64,000 nt of DNA from Profundicola chukchiensis (GTDB lineage Bacteria > Bacteroidota > Bacteroidia > Flavobacteriales > Weeksellaceae), in the NCBI RefSeq assembly GCF_029664245.1, contig NZ_JANAIE010000010.1, positions 1 to 64,000 on the forward strand. Reading direction: 5' to 3'. Position 1 is the first letter of the stretch. Each line of letters opens with the position of its first letter. The notes beneath the pieces were generated by a model. The model saw nothing but the letters and a program-made list of their open reading frames with translations. It did not search any database and was not told the origin of the DNA. Shown here piece after piece: positions 51,660 to 60,374 of the stretch. A program made the position numbers and the translations under genes.

Positions 51660-53432
51660 ATGACGATACAAGATAAAATTGGGGCATTAAGAAATGAAAT
51701 GTCTAATGAAGGAATCGATGCTTTTATTGTTTATTCAGCCGATCCACACATGAGCGAATATTTGCCAGATGAGTGGTTGGAGCGCGAATGGATTTCGGGT
51801 TTTACGGGTTCTGCGGGATTTGTAGTTTTCACGAAAGATAAGGCAGGTTTATGGACAGATTCTAGGTATTTTGTTCAAGCTCCAACGGAATTGAAAGGTA
51901 GCGGGATTGATTTGATGAAGGACGGTGAGGATGGAACGCCACACTATATTGATTGGATTATCGAAAATATTCCGGCAGGTGGAAAAGTGGGTGTAAATGC
52001 TTTGGCTACAGCACACAACAACTGGAAATCATTACAAGATAAGTTTGCGGAAAATGATATTCAGCTGGTTGATCAACCTTTGTTGAAGAATATTTGGAAG
52101 GATAGGAGCGAGGCAGGAAAAATTGCTCCGATTTTCATTCATCCGACTGAATTAGCTGGTAAATCTGTGGAGGATAAATTAGCTGAAATTCGTGAGGAAA
52201 TGAAGAAATCTAAAGCGACTCATCACATTATTACTGCTTTAGACGATGTTGCATGGACAGTGAATTTGCGTGGTGCTGATGTGGATTACAATCCAGTTTT
52301 CTTAGGCTATATTTTAGTGAGCGATTCTACTGCAACATTATATGTAGATGAGAATAAAATCGATGATAAAGTTCGTCAACATTTGTCGAATGCCAAAGTT
52401 TCGGTGAAAGCTTATGAAGCGTTTTTTGATGATTTAAAATCAATGAAAGATGAAACTATTTTGGTTTCTGCGACAAGTAACCAATCGATTTTTGATGCGA
52501 TTGAAAAAGACAATAAAGTTGTTGAGAAAGCTACGCCTGGGAACTTAATGAAAGCCATTAAAAATGAAGCTGAATTAGAAGGCTTTAGAAAAGTAATGGT
52601 GCGTGATGGTGTTGCTATGGTGAATTTCTTGTATTGGTTGAAGCACGAAGGTTGTAAGCAAAACTTAAGCGAATACGAAGTTGGATTAAAATTACGTGAG
52701 TTTAGAGCAAAAGGAGAAAACTTTGTTGGTGAAAGTTTTGGTAGCATCATTGGATATCAAGGAAATGGAGCGATTGTTCACTATTCAGCTTCTGAAGAAG
52801 GTGCGAAAACCGTGAAAGACGAAGGAAGTATTTTATTAGATTCAGGTGGACAATATAAAGAAGGAACAACTGATATTACACGTGTTTTAGTTTTAGGTGA
52901 CGTAACTGAAGAGTTTAAACAAAACTGTACGCTTGTATTACAAGGAATGATTGATTTATCAATGGTTCAATTCCCTAAAGGAACAAGAGGAGTTCAGCTT
53001 GATGCGATTGCTAGAATGCCACTTTGGTTAAATTCTAAAGATTATGGACACGGAACTGGACATGGTGTTGGTAGTTTTATGAACGTTCACGAAGGGCCAC
53101 AGAATATTCGTAAAGATATGAACGATCAGCCGCTGATTCCGGGAATGGTTTTATCTAATGAGCCAGGATTCTATGTTGAGAATAAATATGGAATTCGTCA
53201 CGAAAATTTAGTGGCAGTGAAAGAAGTTGAAAAAACGGATTTTGGAACTTTCTACAATTTCGAAACCTTAACGATTTGTCCTTTCTTTAAAGATTCAATC
53301 GTACCTGAAATGTTGACGCAACCACAAAAAAATTGGTTGAATGACTATCATGCATTTTGTGAAGAAAAATTAGCTCCACATTTAGAAGGCAAAGTAAAAG
53401 AATGGTTCTTAGAAGTTGTAAAACCAATCTAA
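51660..53432 (+). CDS. Xaa-Pro aminopeptidase family protein (M24B)
   Basis: A 590-residue aminopeptidase P removing N-terminal residues before proline. All five dinuclear metal ligands are in place: D394, D405, H468, E501 and E535. The N-terminal region (about 1-300) holds two creatinase-like domains, making this the long, eukaryote-like form common in Bacteroidota. It has no signal peptide. A terminator follows. Upstream 360 bases contain the structured repeat, with no clear TAnnTTTG core near the ATG. Confidence 0.92.
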   Translation: MTIQDKIGALRNEMSNEGIDAFIVYSADPHMSEYLPDEWLEREWISGFTGSAGFVVFTKDKAGLWTDSRYFVQAPTELKGSGIDLMKDGEDGTPHYIDWIIENIPAGGKVGVNALATAHNNWKSLQDKFAENDIQLVDQPLLKNIWKDRSEAGKIAPIFIHPTELAGKSVEDKLAEIREEMKKSKATHHIITALDDVAWTVNLRGADVDYNPVFLGYILVSDSTATLYVDENKIDDKVRQHLSNAKVSVKAYEAFFDDLKSMKDETILVSATSNQSIFDAIEKDNKVVEKATPGNLMKAIKNEAELEGFRKVMVRDGVAMVNFLYWLKHEGCKQNLSEYEVGLKLREFRAKGENFVGESFGSIIGYQGNGAIVHYSASEEGAKTVKDEGSILLDSGGQYKEGTTDITRVLVLGDVTEEFKQNCTLVLQGMIDLSMVQFPKGTRGVQLDAIARMPLWLNSKDYGHGTGHGVGSFMNVHEGPQNIRKDMNDQPLIPGMVLSNEPGFYVENKYGIRHENLVAVKEVEKTDFGTFYNFETLTICPFFKDSIVPEMLTQPQKNWLNDYHAFCEEKLAPHLEGKVKEWFLEVVKPI

Positions 53433-53452
53433 ATCCATTTAAGATAAATTTT

Positions 53453-53488
53453 AAATTCCCATGGTTCATTTAGCTGTGGGAATTTTTT
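53453..53488 (+). terminator. Terminator of the aminopeptidase P gene
   Basis: Arms AAATTCCCA (53453-53461) and TGGGAATTT (53477-53485), followed by T residues. Confidence 0.75.
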
Positions 53489-53623
53489 ATGTCAAAATTT
53501 TTAAGAATATAATTAATTAGTTTTCAGTAACAAACTTAGTTCTAGCGTACAAATTGTATTTTATACACTTAATACTCATAACAAATTGGTATTTTTACGC
53601 TTTCAACTTGTCATTTTATAATT

Positions 53624-54238
53624 ATGCATATAGCCATTTCAGGGAATATTGGAGCAGGAAAAACTACGCTAACTAAACTTTTAGCAAAACATTTTAATTG
53701 GACACCTCAATTTGAGGATGTGGATAGAAATCCATATTTAGACGATTTCTATAACAATATGGAGCAATGGGCTTTTCAACTTCAAATCTACTTTTTAGGA
53801 AGTCGTTTTGGTCAAGTGAAGCAAATTAGAGAGAGTGGAAAGAACATTATTCAGGACAGAACAATTCATGAAGATGCGCATATTTTCGCAAGTAATTTGC
53901 ATGATATGGGCTTGTTGATGACGCGTGATTATGAGAATTATCTAACAGTTTTTAATTTAATGAATTCTTTTGTTCAAGCGCCTGATTTGTTAATATATCT
54001 AGATGCGAATATTTCTACTTTGGTGAAGCAAATTCACATGAGAGGAAGAGATTACGAAAGTAGTATCAGTATTGATTATCTTAATCGATTAAATGACAAA
54101 TACGAAACTTGGATTAATTCTTATGATGAGGGTAAAAAGCTGATTATCAATGTAGATAATTTAGACTTCGTGAACAATCCAGAAGATTTAGGAAGCATTA
54201 TAGAAAAGGTAGAAGGAGAGATCAACGGATTATTCTAA
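53624..54238 (+). CDS. Deoxynucleoside kinase
   Basis: A 204-residue dNK/dGK-family kinase phosphorylating deoxynucleosides for salvage. The P-loop is GNIGAGKTT (7-15). The DRS-equivalent motif reads QDRTIHEDAHIFA, and the lid region MRGRDYESSI supplies arginines. It is short but complete for the bacterial family. Nucleoside specificity cannot be assigned. It could cooperate with the ribonucleotide reductase of this window in dNTP supply. Confidence 0.9.
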   Translation: MHIAISGNIGAGKTTLTKLLAKHFNWTPQFEDVDRNPYLDDFYNNMEQWAFQLQIYFLGSRFGQVKQIRESGKNIIQDRTIHEDAHIFASNLHDMGLLMTRDYENYLTVFNLMNSFVQAPDLLIYLDANISTLVKQIHMRGRDYESSISIDYLNRLNDKYETWINSYDEGKKLIINVDNLDFVNNPEDLGSIIEKVEGEINGLF

Positions 54239-54409
54239 TTCCTCTAAATCGAGGCACATAGCGAAGAGGAGTTTACACAACTAAGGGAGTATCTGGAGTT
54301 TAAACTAAGGAGTACCGTCGAAGATCATCGACCGATTTTTTGTTATGGTAAATTTCAACAAATGGAATCCTAGTGATTCTAGATAAAAGTTGACTCGATA
54401 TGATGATGC

Positions 54410-54622
54410 TAGTTATGGAATAAAATTCGAATCGGCGAATCCTTTCCCACCAAATTGGAGTATAACTTTGGTGACGATAAAGAAAAGGATTTATAATTTA
54501 AATTAAAAGTCAATCCCGAGGATGAAAATTCAGAGTTTCATTGGTCACAAGAATTTCCGAAAGCAATAGAATGGCTTTTTTATGATATCTTAGATGATTC
54601 ATCTACAATTAAAGAAGAATAA
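54410..54622 (+). pseudogene. Decayed gene fragment upstream of the leucyl aminopeptidase gene
   Basis: One frame reads as protein-like sequence with a single internal stop at 54494-54496. The upstream part is SFPTKLEYNFGDDKEKDL; after the stop come KLKVNPEDENSEFHWSQEF and PKAIEWLFYDILDDSSTIKEE, ending at TAA 54620-54622. The composition and continuity look like a former C-terminal coding region. The stop is 1 base before the aminopeptidase ATG, as in an operon. No N-terminal part is recognisable further upstream (54239-54409), where I see nothing else supportable. Family not recognised. Confidence 0.5.
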
Positions 54623-54623
54623 A

Positions 54624-56048
54624 ATGAATCCAATACAACAAATTAAATCTTACGACTTCAGTCAAACGAGCATTGTATTCGTTACAGAAGCTGAAAAAAA
54701 CAAAGTAGCTGAAAAATATGATCTAAATATTCCATTTTTTAAGGCAAAAAAGAATGAGACACAATTAATTGAAAAAAATTCAAAAATGTGTTTCTTGGTC
54801 GGCTTAGAAAATGAAAAAGATTTAGGCAAACTTAAAAACATAGCTAAAAAGTTCTCACATCAAAACAAAGAGAATATTGAAGCAGAAAACATCAGTATTG
54901 TTTTCCCAGAAAGTTTTAATGATCAGCAAGTAAAACATTTAATGATTGGATTGTTCGAAGGAACCTATAAAATCAATGTTGGAAAAGATGATAAAACCTT
55001 CGCACTTTGGAATGAGAACGTAAATCTATCTCTTTATCAACCTAATACGAAATTTAATTTAGATGATTTAGGCTTAGAAGCGCGTTATTTAGTAGAAGGT
55101 AAATTTATGGGAATGGATTTACTCAATCTTCCACCTAATCAAAAGAATTCCGAGATTTTAGCAGATTTCGTAACTGAATTTGCAGAGAATCTAGGTTTAA
55201 AACTAACCATCTTAAACAAGAAAGAATGTAAAAAAGTAGGTCTTTCGTCTTTCCTTTCCGTGAACCAGGGAAGTGCTTATGAACCAGCTTTTATGATCTT
55301 AGAATATAGACCAAAAAATGTAAAGAAAACCATTGGAATTGTAGGAAAATGCATCACCTTCGATACGGGAGGTATTTCGATTAAACCTTCTGAAAACATG
55401 CACTATATGAAAAGTGATATGGGAGGAGCCACCACGGTTTTAGGAACTTTATTGAGTGCTGTAAAACTTCAATTAGACAAAAATATCGTAGCAATTTTAC
55501 CAGCAACCGATAATGCTGTGGATAAAAATTCTTATTTACCAGGAGATGTCATTGATTCTTATGCAGGTAAAACCATTGAAGTAATCAATACAGACGCAGA
55601 AGGTAGAATGACCTTGGCAGATGGTTTAGCTTATTTGAATGATAAATATAATCCAGATGTTTTATTAGATATTGCCACTTTAACTGGAAGCGCTGTTAGA
55701 ACTTTAGGATACAAAGCAGCCGCAATGCTTACCGTAAGTGATGAAATCAGTGAGACCATGTCTAAATTAGGTAATGAAATCGGGGAAAAAGTTTGGCGTT
55801 TACCTTTATGGGATGAATATCTAGAAGATTTAAAATCTGATGTTGCTGACCTTAAACATATTAGCCTTGCACCACTTTCTGACGTGATTTATGCTGGTAA
55901 ATTTTTAGAGCAGTTCACCAATGAACATCCTAATTGGGTGCATTTAGATATTGCAGGAGTTGCATTTGGTAATAATGATTATTCAAAGGATAAAAGCGCT
56001 ACAGGTTATGGCGTAGAATTATTGATTAATTTCATCAAAAGCATTTAA
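54624..56048 (+). CDS. pepA: Leucyl aminopeptidase (M17)
   Basis: A 474-residue dinuclear zinc exopeptidase of the M17 family. The metal and catalytic motif NTDAEGRMTLADGLAY is intact. The first-site segment GKCITFDTGGISIKP, then MHYMKSDMGGA, supplies the Lys and Asp ligands. The N-terminal ~150 residues form the regulatory macro-like domain. The ATG at 54624 is preferred over an in-frame upstream ATG at 54594, which lies inside the relic. Cytoplasmic peptide turnover is the expected role. Confidence 0.93.
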   Translation: MNPIQQIKSYDFSQTSIVFVTEAEKNKVAEKYDLNIPFFKAKKNETQLIEKNSKMCFLVGLENEKDLGKLKNIAKKFSHQNKENIEAENISIVFPESFNDQQVKHLMIGLFEGTYKINVGKDDKTFALWNENVNLSLYQPNTKFNLDDLGLEARYLVEGKFMGMDLLNLPPNQKNSEILADFVTEFAENLGLKLTILNKKECKKVGLSSFLSVNQGSAYEPAFMILEYRPKNVKKTIGIVGKCITFDTGGISIKPSENMHYMKSDMGGATTVLGTLLSAVKLQLDKNIVAILPATDNAVDKNSYLPGDVIDSYAGKTIEVINTDAEGRMTLADGLAYLNDKYNPDVLLDIATLTGSAVRTLGYKAAAMLTVSDEISETMSKLGNEIGEKVWRLPLWDEYLEDLKSDVADLKHISLAPLSDVIYAGKFLEQFTNEHPNWVHLDIAGVAFGNNDYSKDKSATGYGVELLINFIKSI

Positions 56049-56201
56049 GAAACCTGAGAGATTATTTTTTGATAATCAAAGTTATAACAAATCAAGTCAC
56101 ATTGAGTTTAAATCTTAATATGACTTTTTTATTCCTTTTAATTTAAGGTAATTAATAAATAATTAAAGTTTTTGAAGTAAATTGGAAAATAATTTAATTT
56201 T

Positions 56202-56987
56202 ATGAAAAAGACTTACTTAGTATTATTAACCTTATCCTTATTGTTTTTGGCGGCTTGTTCCGGAACTCAGAAATTAGAATCTGATAATTTCGAAACCAAA
56301 ACTTTTGATTTAGAAGAGTTTAACTCCATCTCCGTTGCGGAAGGAATTGAAGTTGTTCTTCATAAATCTTTTGAGCACAGAGTAGATGCCTCAAGTAATT
56401 TCATGGACTATCTTAACATTCAGGTAGGCGATGATGGCGTTTTAACCATTGATTTTGATTTACCATATAATACGGTTTTAAATAAAAATAAAACTCGTTT
56501 AGAAGTTTGGGGAAGTGATGTGTCTAAATTCAAAGCCTCTAGTGCGGCTCAATTAAAAATAGATGGAAACTTCGATGCATCAGAACAGTTTATTTATGCT
56601 AGTTCATCAGGAAGTGTGGAATATGATGCAAACTGTGATAAAATAAATATCGAAGTGAGCAGTTCGGGGGAATATAAAGGAAGTGTCAAAGCAAAAGAAG
56701 CCAATTTAAATGCAACATCTAGTGGACTTATCAAAATCAAAGGTAGAACGAAAACGGCTAATATTATGGCTTCTAGCTCAGGCGATATTGATGGTAAATC
56801 TTTCACAGCAGATATTGTAAATGCTGAAATCTCTTCATCAGGTGATTTGAAAATAGGAGTAGAGAAGGAGCTTAATGCTTCTGTTTCTTCTAGCGGGGAT
56901 TTACATTATAAGCCAAAAGGAAGTATTCAAATGAATATCGAAAAAAGCTCTGGCGGAAAAGTAAAAGAAATCAGTGGAATTTTCTAA
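56202..56987 (+). CDS. DUF2807 (head GIN) lipoprotein
   Basis: A 261-residue lipoprotein with lipobox LAACS (C19). The mature part is one DUF2807 putative auto-transporter-like adhesin head domain: a beta-helix with repeated Ser-Ser-Ser-Gly-Asp/Glu turns (at about residues 132-137, 156-160, 168-172, 190-194, 210-214 and 229-233). Such proteins are common and functionally uncharacterised in Bacteroidota. It should sit on the outer membrane or periplasmic face. Monocistronic with a shared terminator downstream. Confidence 0.85.
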   Translation: MKKTYLVLLTLSLLFLAACSGTQKLESDNFETKTFDLEEFNSISVAEGIEVVLHKSFEHRVDASSNFMDYLNIQVGDDGVLTIDFDLPYNTVLNKNKTRLEVWGSDVSKFKASSAAQLKIDGNFDASEQFIYASSSGSVEYDANCDKINIEVSSSGEYKGSVKAKEANLNATSSGLIKIKGRTKTANIMASSSGDIDGKSFTADIVNAEISSSGDLKIGVEKELNASVSSSGDLHYKPKGSIQMNIEKSSGGKVKEISGIF

Positions 56988-57035
56988 TCCATTTTATACT
57001 TAAAAAATAATTCAGCCTTAAAATAGAGAACAAAA

Positions 57036-57059
57036 AAAACAGCCTTTTCAGGCTGTTTT
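57036..57059. terminator. Bidirectional terminator between the DUF2807 and YtxH-like genes
   Basis: Ten-base arms AAAACAGCCT (57036-57045) and AGGCTGTTTT (57050-57059) around a 4-base loop, between convergent genes. Confidence 0.85.
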
Positions 57060-57081
57060 GTATTCTATTAAGATTTACATC

Positions 57082-57321
57082 TTAGTTAGCAGAAACGTCT
57101 TTTTTCAAGTCGTCTACTTTTTCTTCAACTGTACTTTTAGCTTGGTTAAATTTATCTTCTACTTTAGACTTAATGTCTTGTCCAGCATCAGTAAATTTTC
57201 TTTTCGCTTCATTGATTTGTCCCTTTACATTTTCTTGCTCTTCTGGAGACATTTTCTTGTACTTCCAAAATGCTAAAGCTCCAATACCCAATAATGCTAA
57301 TAATCCATTTCTTTTTTTCAT
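57082..57321 (-). CDS. YtxH-like small membrane protein
   Basis: A 79-residue protein: an N-terminal basic start (MKKR), a short hydrophobic helix (about 6-18, GLLALLGIGALAFW), then a charged amphipathic helical tail (about 25-79) rich in Lys, Glu and Asp. This is the YtxH-type layout, linked to general stress in some bacteria. Function is unknown. It is the downstream member of a minus-strand pair with the DUF445 gene, 86 bases apart. Confidence 0.75.
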   Translation of the reverse strand: MKKRNGLLALLGIGALAFWKYKKMSPEEQENVKGQINEAKRKFTDAGQDIKSKVEDKFNQAKSTVEEKVDDLKKDVSAN

Positions 57322-57407
57322 AATAATTATTTTTAGTTTTTAAAAAATCTTAGCTTATATATAGAAAACTCTGTGCCAAAAACAATTGAAAATCAAAAGA
57401 TTTCGTC

Positions 57408-58019
57408 TTAACCAATAATTTCTAACATTAATACCTGAATTAATCCAATCAAAAATCCTAAAATAGCTCCAGTTAGCTCAATAAAGCCCAATTCCGACTT
57501 TAGAATTTGATTCATTAAATTATTTACTTGCCCCGAATCTAGACTACTAATTCTGTCAGAAACAAGTTTTCTGATATTCACCTTTTCCTCTAAATACTCA
57601 TGAAAATTCTCACTAATGTCATCTAGAGATTCATAAAGCTTTCTTTCTAGTTCAGATTTCATTTGTGTCTTGGTACCATCGCCCATAAACATATTCAAAA
57701 ACCAATGCTCTTTTTTGAATTCGTGCTCTAGATATAAATCGACGCGTTCTAAAACAAAATTCACAATACTCGATTGATTTTCATCTGTAAAAACTTGCTC
57801 CTTTATAGAATGAGCCGAAAGAAGCTCATCAGCTACCAAATCACCAATTCTAGTTGCAATCGCATCCTGTCGTTTTGGGAATACACCTTGAAAAGTCCAA
57901 AACAGAAACTTCACAGGTTCTTTAGGATTGAACAAAAGCCAAACAGCGATTTTATTCGTTATCCAACCAATGGCCGCCGAAACCAAGGGGATTAATATAA
58001 GTTTCAATAATAAAATCAT
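57408..58019 (-). CDS. DUF445 family membrane protein
   Basis: A 203-residue DUF445 protein with TM helices at both ends. The N-terminal helix (about 1-25) contains SAAIGWITNKIAVWLLF, and the FPKRQDAIATRIGDLVADEL motif follows. The C-terminal helix (about 180-203) is GAILGFLIGLIQVLML. The middle is a long helical domain. The family is uncharacterised in most bacteria. Length is typical of the short Bacteroidota form. It is divergent from fahA. Confidence 0.85.
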   Translation of the reverse strand: MILLLKLILIPLVSAAIGWITNKIAVWLLFNPKEPVKFLFWTFQGVFPKRQDAIATRIGDLVADELLSAHSIKEQVFTDENQSSIVNFVLERVDLYLEHEFKKEHWFLNMFMGDGTKTQMKSELERKLYESLDDISENFHEYLEEKVNIRKLVSDRISSLDSGQVNNLMNQILKSELGFIELTGAILGFLIGLIQVLMLEIIG

Positions 58020-58083
58020 TGTATAGTGCTAATAATTGATTAATTTCACGTCCAATAATAACAAATAAAATACCATAAATTTT

Positions 58084-59328
58084 ATGAAATCATTCATTAC
58101 CTATGATTCGGAATCAGATTTTTCAATATACAATATTCCATTCGGTGTAGCATTTATTGCTGAAGAATATCCTACATGTGTTACCAGAATTGGTGATACT
58201 GTGATTGACTTGGCTATGTTATACGATGCTGGTTATTTAGATAACCTAGGATTAGAAGAAAATGTTTTCGAAGCAATGGTTTTAAATCCGTTCATTGAAT
58301 TAGGAAAATCAGTTACCGTTCCGGTTCGTGAGCATATCCAAAAATTATTTTTAGAAGGTTCTGACTTATCTAAAGATACAGACTTACAGGCCAATGCATT
58401 TTTTGACCTTAATGATGTTCAAATGATGCTTCCTGTACATGTTCCAAACTATACAGATTTCTATAGCTCGATTGAACATGCTACCAACGTAGGTAAAATG
58501 TTTCGCGATCCAGAAAACGCTTTATTACCAAACTGGAAACACTTACCAGTAGGCTACCACGGTCGTTCTTCTTCTATCGTTAGCTCTGGAACTGCGCTTC
58601 ACAGACCAAAAGGTCAAACTAAGCCAGCAGACTCAGATATGCCAGTTTTCGGACCTAGTAAAAGATTAGACTTTGAATTAGAAATGGCATTCATTACTAA
58701 TACATATACAGAATTGGGTGATTCATTGACTACTGAAAACGCTGAGGATCACATCTTTGGAATGGTTTTATTCAATGACTGGAGTGCGCGTGATTTACAA
58801 AAATGGGAATATGTTCCTTTAGGGCCATTCCTTGCTAAAAACTTCGGTTCTTCGGTTTCTCCGTGGATTGTTACTTTAGAAGCGTTAGATCCATTCCGTG
58901 TGGCTGGTCCTAAACAAGATCCAGAAGTTTTACCTTACTTAAAATATGAAGGTGAAAAGAATTTCGATATCAATTTACAAGTTGGTTTAACGCCACAAGA
59001 CAGTGAAGAAACAGTAGTTTGTAACTCAAACTTCAAATACATGTACTGGAATATGGCGCAGCAATTGGCTCACCACACCGTAAATGGTTGTAATATCGAA
59101 GTAGGAGACATGTACGCAAGTGGAACTATCTCTGGAAAAGACGAAAATAGCTACGGATCTATGTTAGAAATCTCTTGGAGCGGACAAAAACCTGTTAAAC
59201 TTAAAGATGGTCAAGAACGTTCATTTATAGAGGATTACGATACAGTTACCATGAGAGGATGGAGCGAAAAAGATGGAAAACGTGTTGGATTTGGTGAAGT
59301 TGTAACTCAAATCTTACCAGCAAAATAA
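58084..59328 (+). CDS. fahA: Fumarylacetoacetase
   Basis: A 414-residue enzyme hydrolysing fumarylacetoacetate to fumarate and acetoacetate, the last step of tyrosine breakdown. The N-terminal SH3-like domain (about 1-115) is followed by the FAH catalytic domain. Visible motifs are DFYSSIEHATNVGKMFR (with catalytic Asp/His), LPVGYHGRSSSIV, the metal-ligand Glu in DFELEMAF, and FNDWSARDLQKWEYVPLGPF. C-terminal GDMYASGTISG is also typical. It is monocistronic. Homogentisate dioxygenase and other pathway genes are not in the window. Confidence 0.95.
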   Translation: MKSFITYDSESDFSIYNIPFGVAFIAEEYPTCVTRIGDTVIDLAMLYDAGYLDNLGLEENVFEAMVLNPFIELGKSVTVPVREHIQKLFLEGSDLSKDTDLQANAFFDLNDVQMMLPVHVPNYTDFYSSIEHATNVGKMFRDPENALLPNWKHLPVGYHGRSSSIVSSGTALHRPKGQTKPADSDMPVFGPSKRLDFELEMAFITNTYTELGDSLTTENAEDHIFGMVLFNDWSARDLQKWEYVPLGPFLAKNFGSSVSPWIVTLEALDPFRVAGPKQDPEVLPYLKYEGEKNFDINLQVGLTPQDSEETVVCNSNFKYMYWNMAQQLAHHTVNGCNIEVGDMYASGTISGKDENSYGSMLEISWSGQKPVKLKDGQERSFIEDYDTVTMRGWSEKDGKRVGFGEVVTQILPAK

Positions 59329-59452
59329 TAGGAATAATTTGGGTGGCTTTTGATTTTGACTTTAAATTTCAATTTTATTCAAGACTTGAAAATCAAGCTT
59401 CGAATAAATTCACTTTTAAAGAATAATAAAATCAAAACCGAGCATTTTGTTC

Positions 59453-59556
59453 CAATCTTTCTATGCCAACAAGACAACTAATCTAGCCAAAGGAGCTTCC
59501 TCTGGTCGCTCTTTGGCTTCGTTACTTGTTGCTTGTTGGCATGAGAAAGGATTTCC
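59453..59556 (-). ncRNA. Dispersed structured non-coding element, copy B
   Basis: Inverted copy of the element at 51388-51490. On the minus strand it has the same outer stem (GCCAACAAG/CTTGTTGGC, plus-strand positions 59532-59540 and 59465-59473) and the same core, AAAGAGCGACCAGAGGAAGC followed by TCCTTTGGCTAGAT. Ends read GGAAATCCTTTC and AGAAAGATTG, as in copy A. Outer flanks are more diverged than those of copy A. It lies between fahA and the FMN reductase gene. Confidence 0.6.
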
Positions 59557-59654
59557 ACGTCATTCCCTGCCACGATACCGCTTAGCTAAACGGCTTTGGA
59601 ATCAAAATTCATAAGTTTAAGAGCAAGGAGAAATTTTGACAAAGGAAATTATAT

Positions 59655-59681
59655 TTGCTAAACTCAAAGCCATTAAATTTG
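59655..59681 (+). promoter_or_regulatory. Promoter of the FMN reductase gene
   Basis: TTG (59655-59657), a 16-base spacer, and TAAATTTG (59674-59681), an exact -7 match, 38 bases before the ATG. Confidence 0.5.
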
Positions 59682-59719
59682 TGTATAAATTATAAGCTCT
59701 ACACCAAAAACAAAATTAA

Positions 59720-60265
59720 ATGAAAGTACAGATAATATCCTCAAGCATCCGAGACGGAAGAGATACTCACGGCATTGCCTTATTTCTTAAAAATTGGATG
59801 GATAATAACACCGATGTAGAAACTAATATCATCGATTTAAAAGAAAGAAATTTCCCATTATTTCATGAGCGTCTTAGCTTTATGAAAGAAAAACACGAGG
59901 GCGCAGTTAAATTTTCTAAGGAAATCGATGAGGCGGATGCTGTTATTATAGTTTCACCAGAATATAATGGCAGTTTTCCTGCATCACTTAAGAATGTAAT
60001 CGATCTGTTATATGCAGAATGGCAGAAAAAACCTATCGGACTTGCCGTTGCATCTTCAGGTGATATGGCAGGAGCTCAGGTTACAAAAGATTTACAATTC
60101 CTATTATATAAAATAGGAGCACACGTAGCAAAAGCTAGATTCCACGTAGCTCACGTTGGAACGGCCTTTAAAGAGGATGGATCCACAGAAAACGAGGAAT
60201 TCTATAATAAACACGCTAAAAGTTTATGGGAAAACTTAGAGTGGTTTATTAAAGCAAATCAATAA
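59720..60265 (+). CDS. NAD(P)H-dependent FMN reductase family protein
   Basis: A 181-residue flavodoxin-fold flavoprotein. The phosphate-binding loop SSSIRDGRDTHG lies at the N-terminus, and the flavin-contact motif SPEYNGSFPASLKN follows at about residue 77. A second contact is ASSGDMAGAQ. Members reduce quinones, azo compounds or FMN; which applies here is unknown. It has its own promoter and lies 110 bases before uvrA. Confidence 0.9.
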   Translation: MKVQIISSSIRDGRDTHGIALFLKNWMDNNTDVETNIIDLKERNFPLFHERLSFMKEKHEGAVKFSKEIDEADAVIIVSPEYNGSFPASLKNVIDLLYAEWQKKPIGLAVASSGDMAGAQVTKDLQFLLYKIGAHVAKARFHVAHVGTAFKEDGSTENEEFYNKHAKSLWENLEWFIKANQ

Positions 60266-60331
60266 GATTTAAAACTTTTTATATTCAACGAACGCCAATT
60301 GCATTTATATAGTTTCAAGTGGACGCAACAC

Positions 60332-60358
60332 TTGAGACATATATATTTCGTAAATTTG
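60332..60358 (+). promoter_or_regulatory. Promoter of uvrA
   Basis: TTG (60332-60334), a 16-base spacer and TAAATTTG (60351-60358), an exact -7 match, 16 bases before the ATG. I do not see an obvious SOS operator. Confidence 0.5.
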
Positions 60359-60374
60359 GCGTTCAATTTTCTTC

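Noticed and set aside
54594-54623. ATG at 54594 as start of the leucyl aminopeptidase
   Set aside because: It lies inside the upstream relic in another frame; the ATG at 54624 directly follows the relic stop and fits the family N-terminus.
56060-56077. GATTAT/ATAATC hairpin after the leucyl aminopeptidase gene as a terminator
   Set aside because: Only six weak A/T-rich pairs with no T run on the 3' side.
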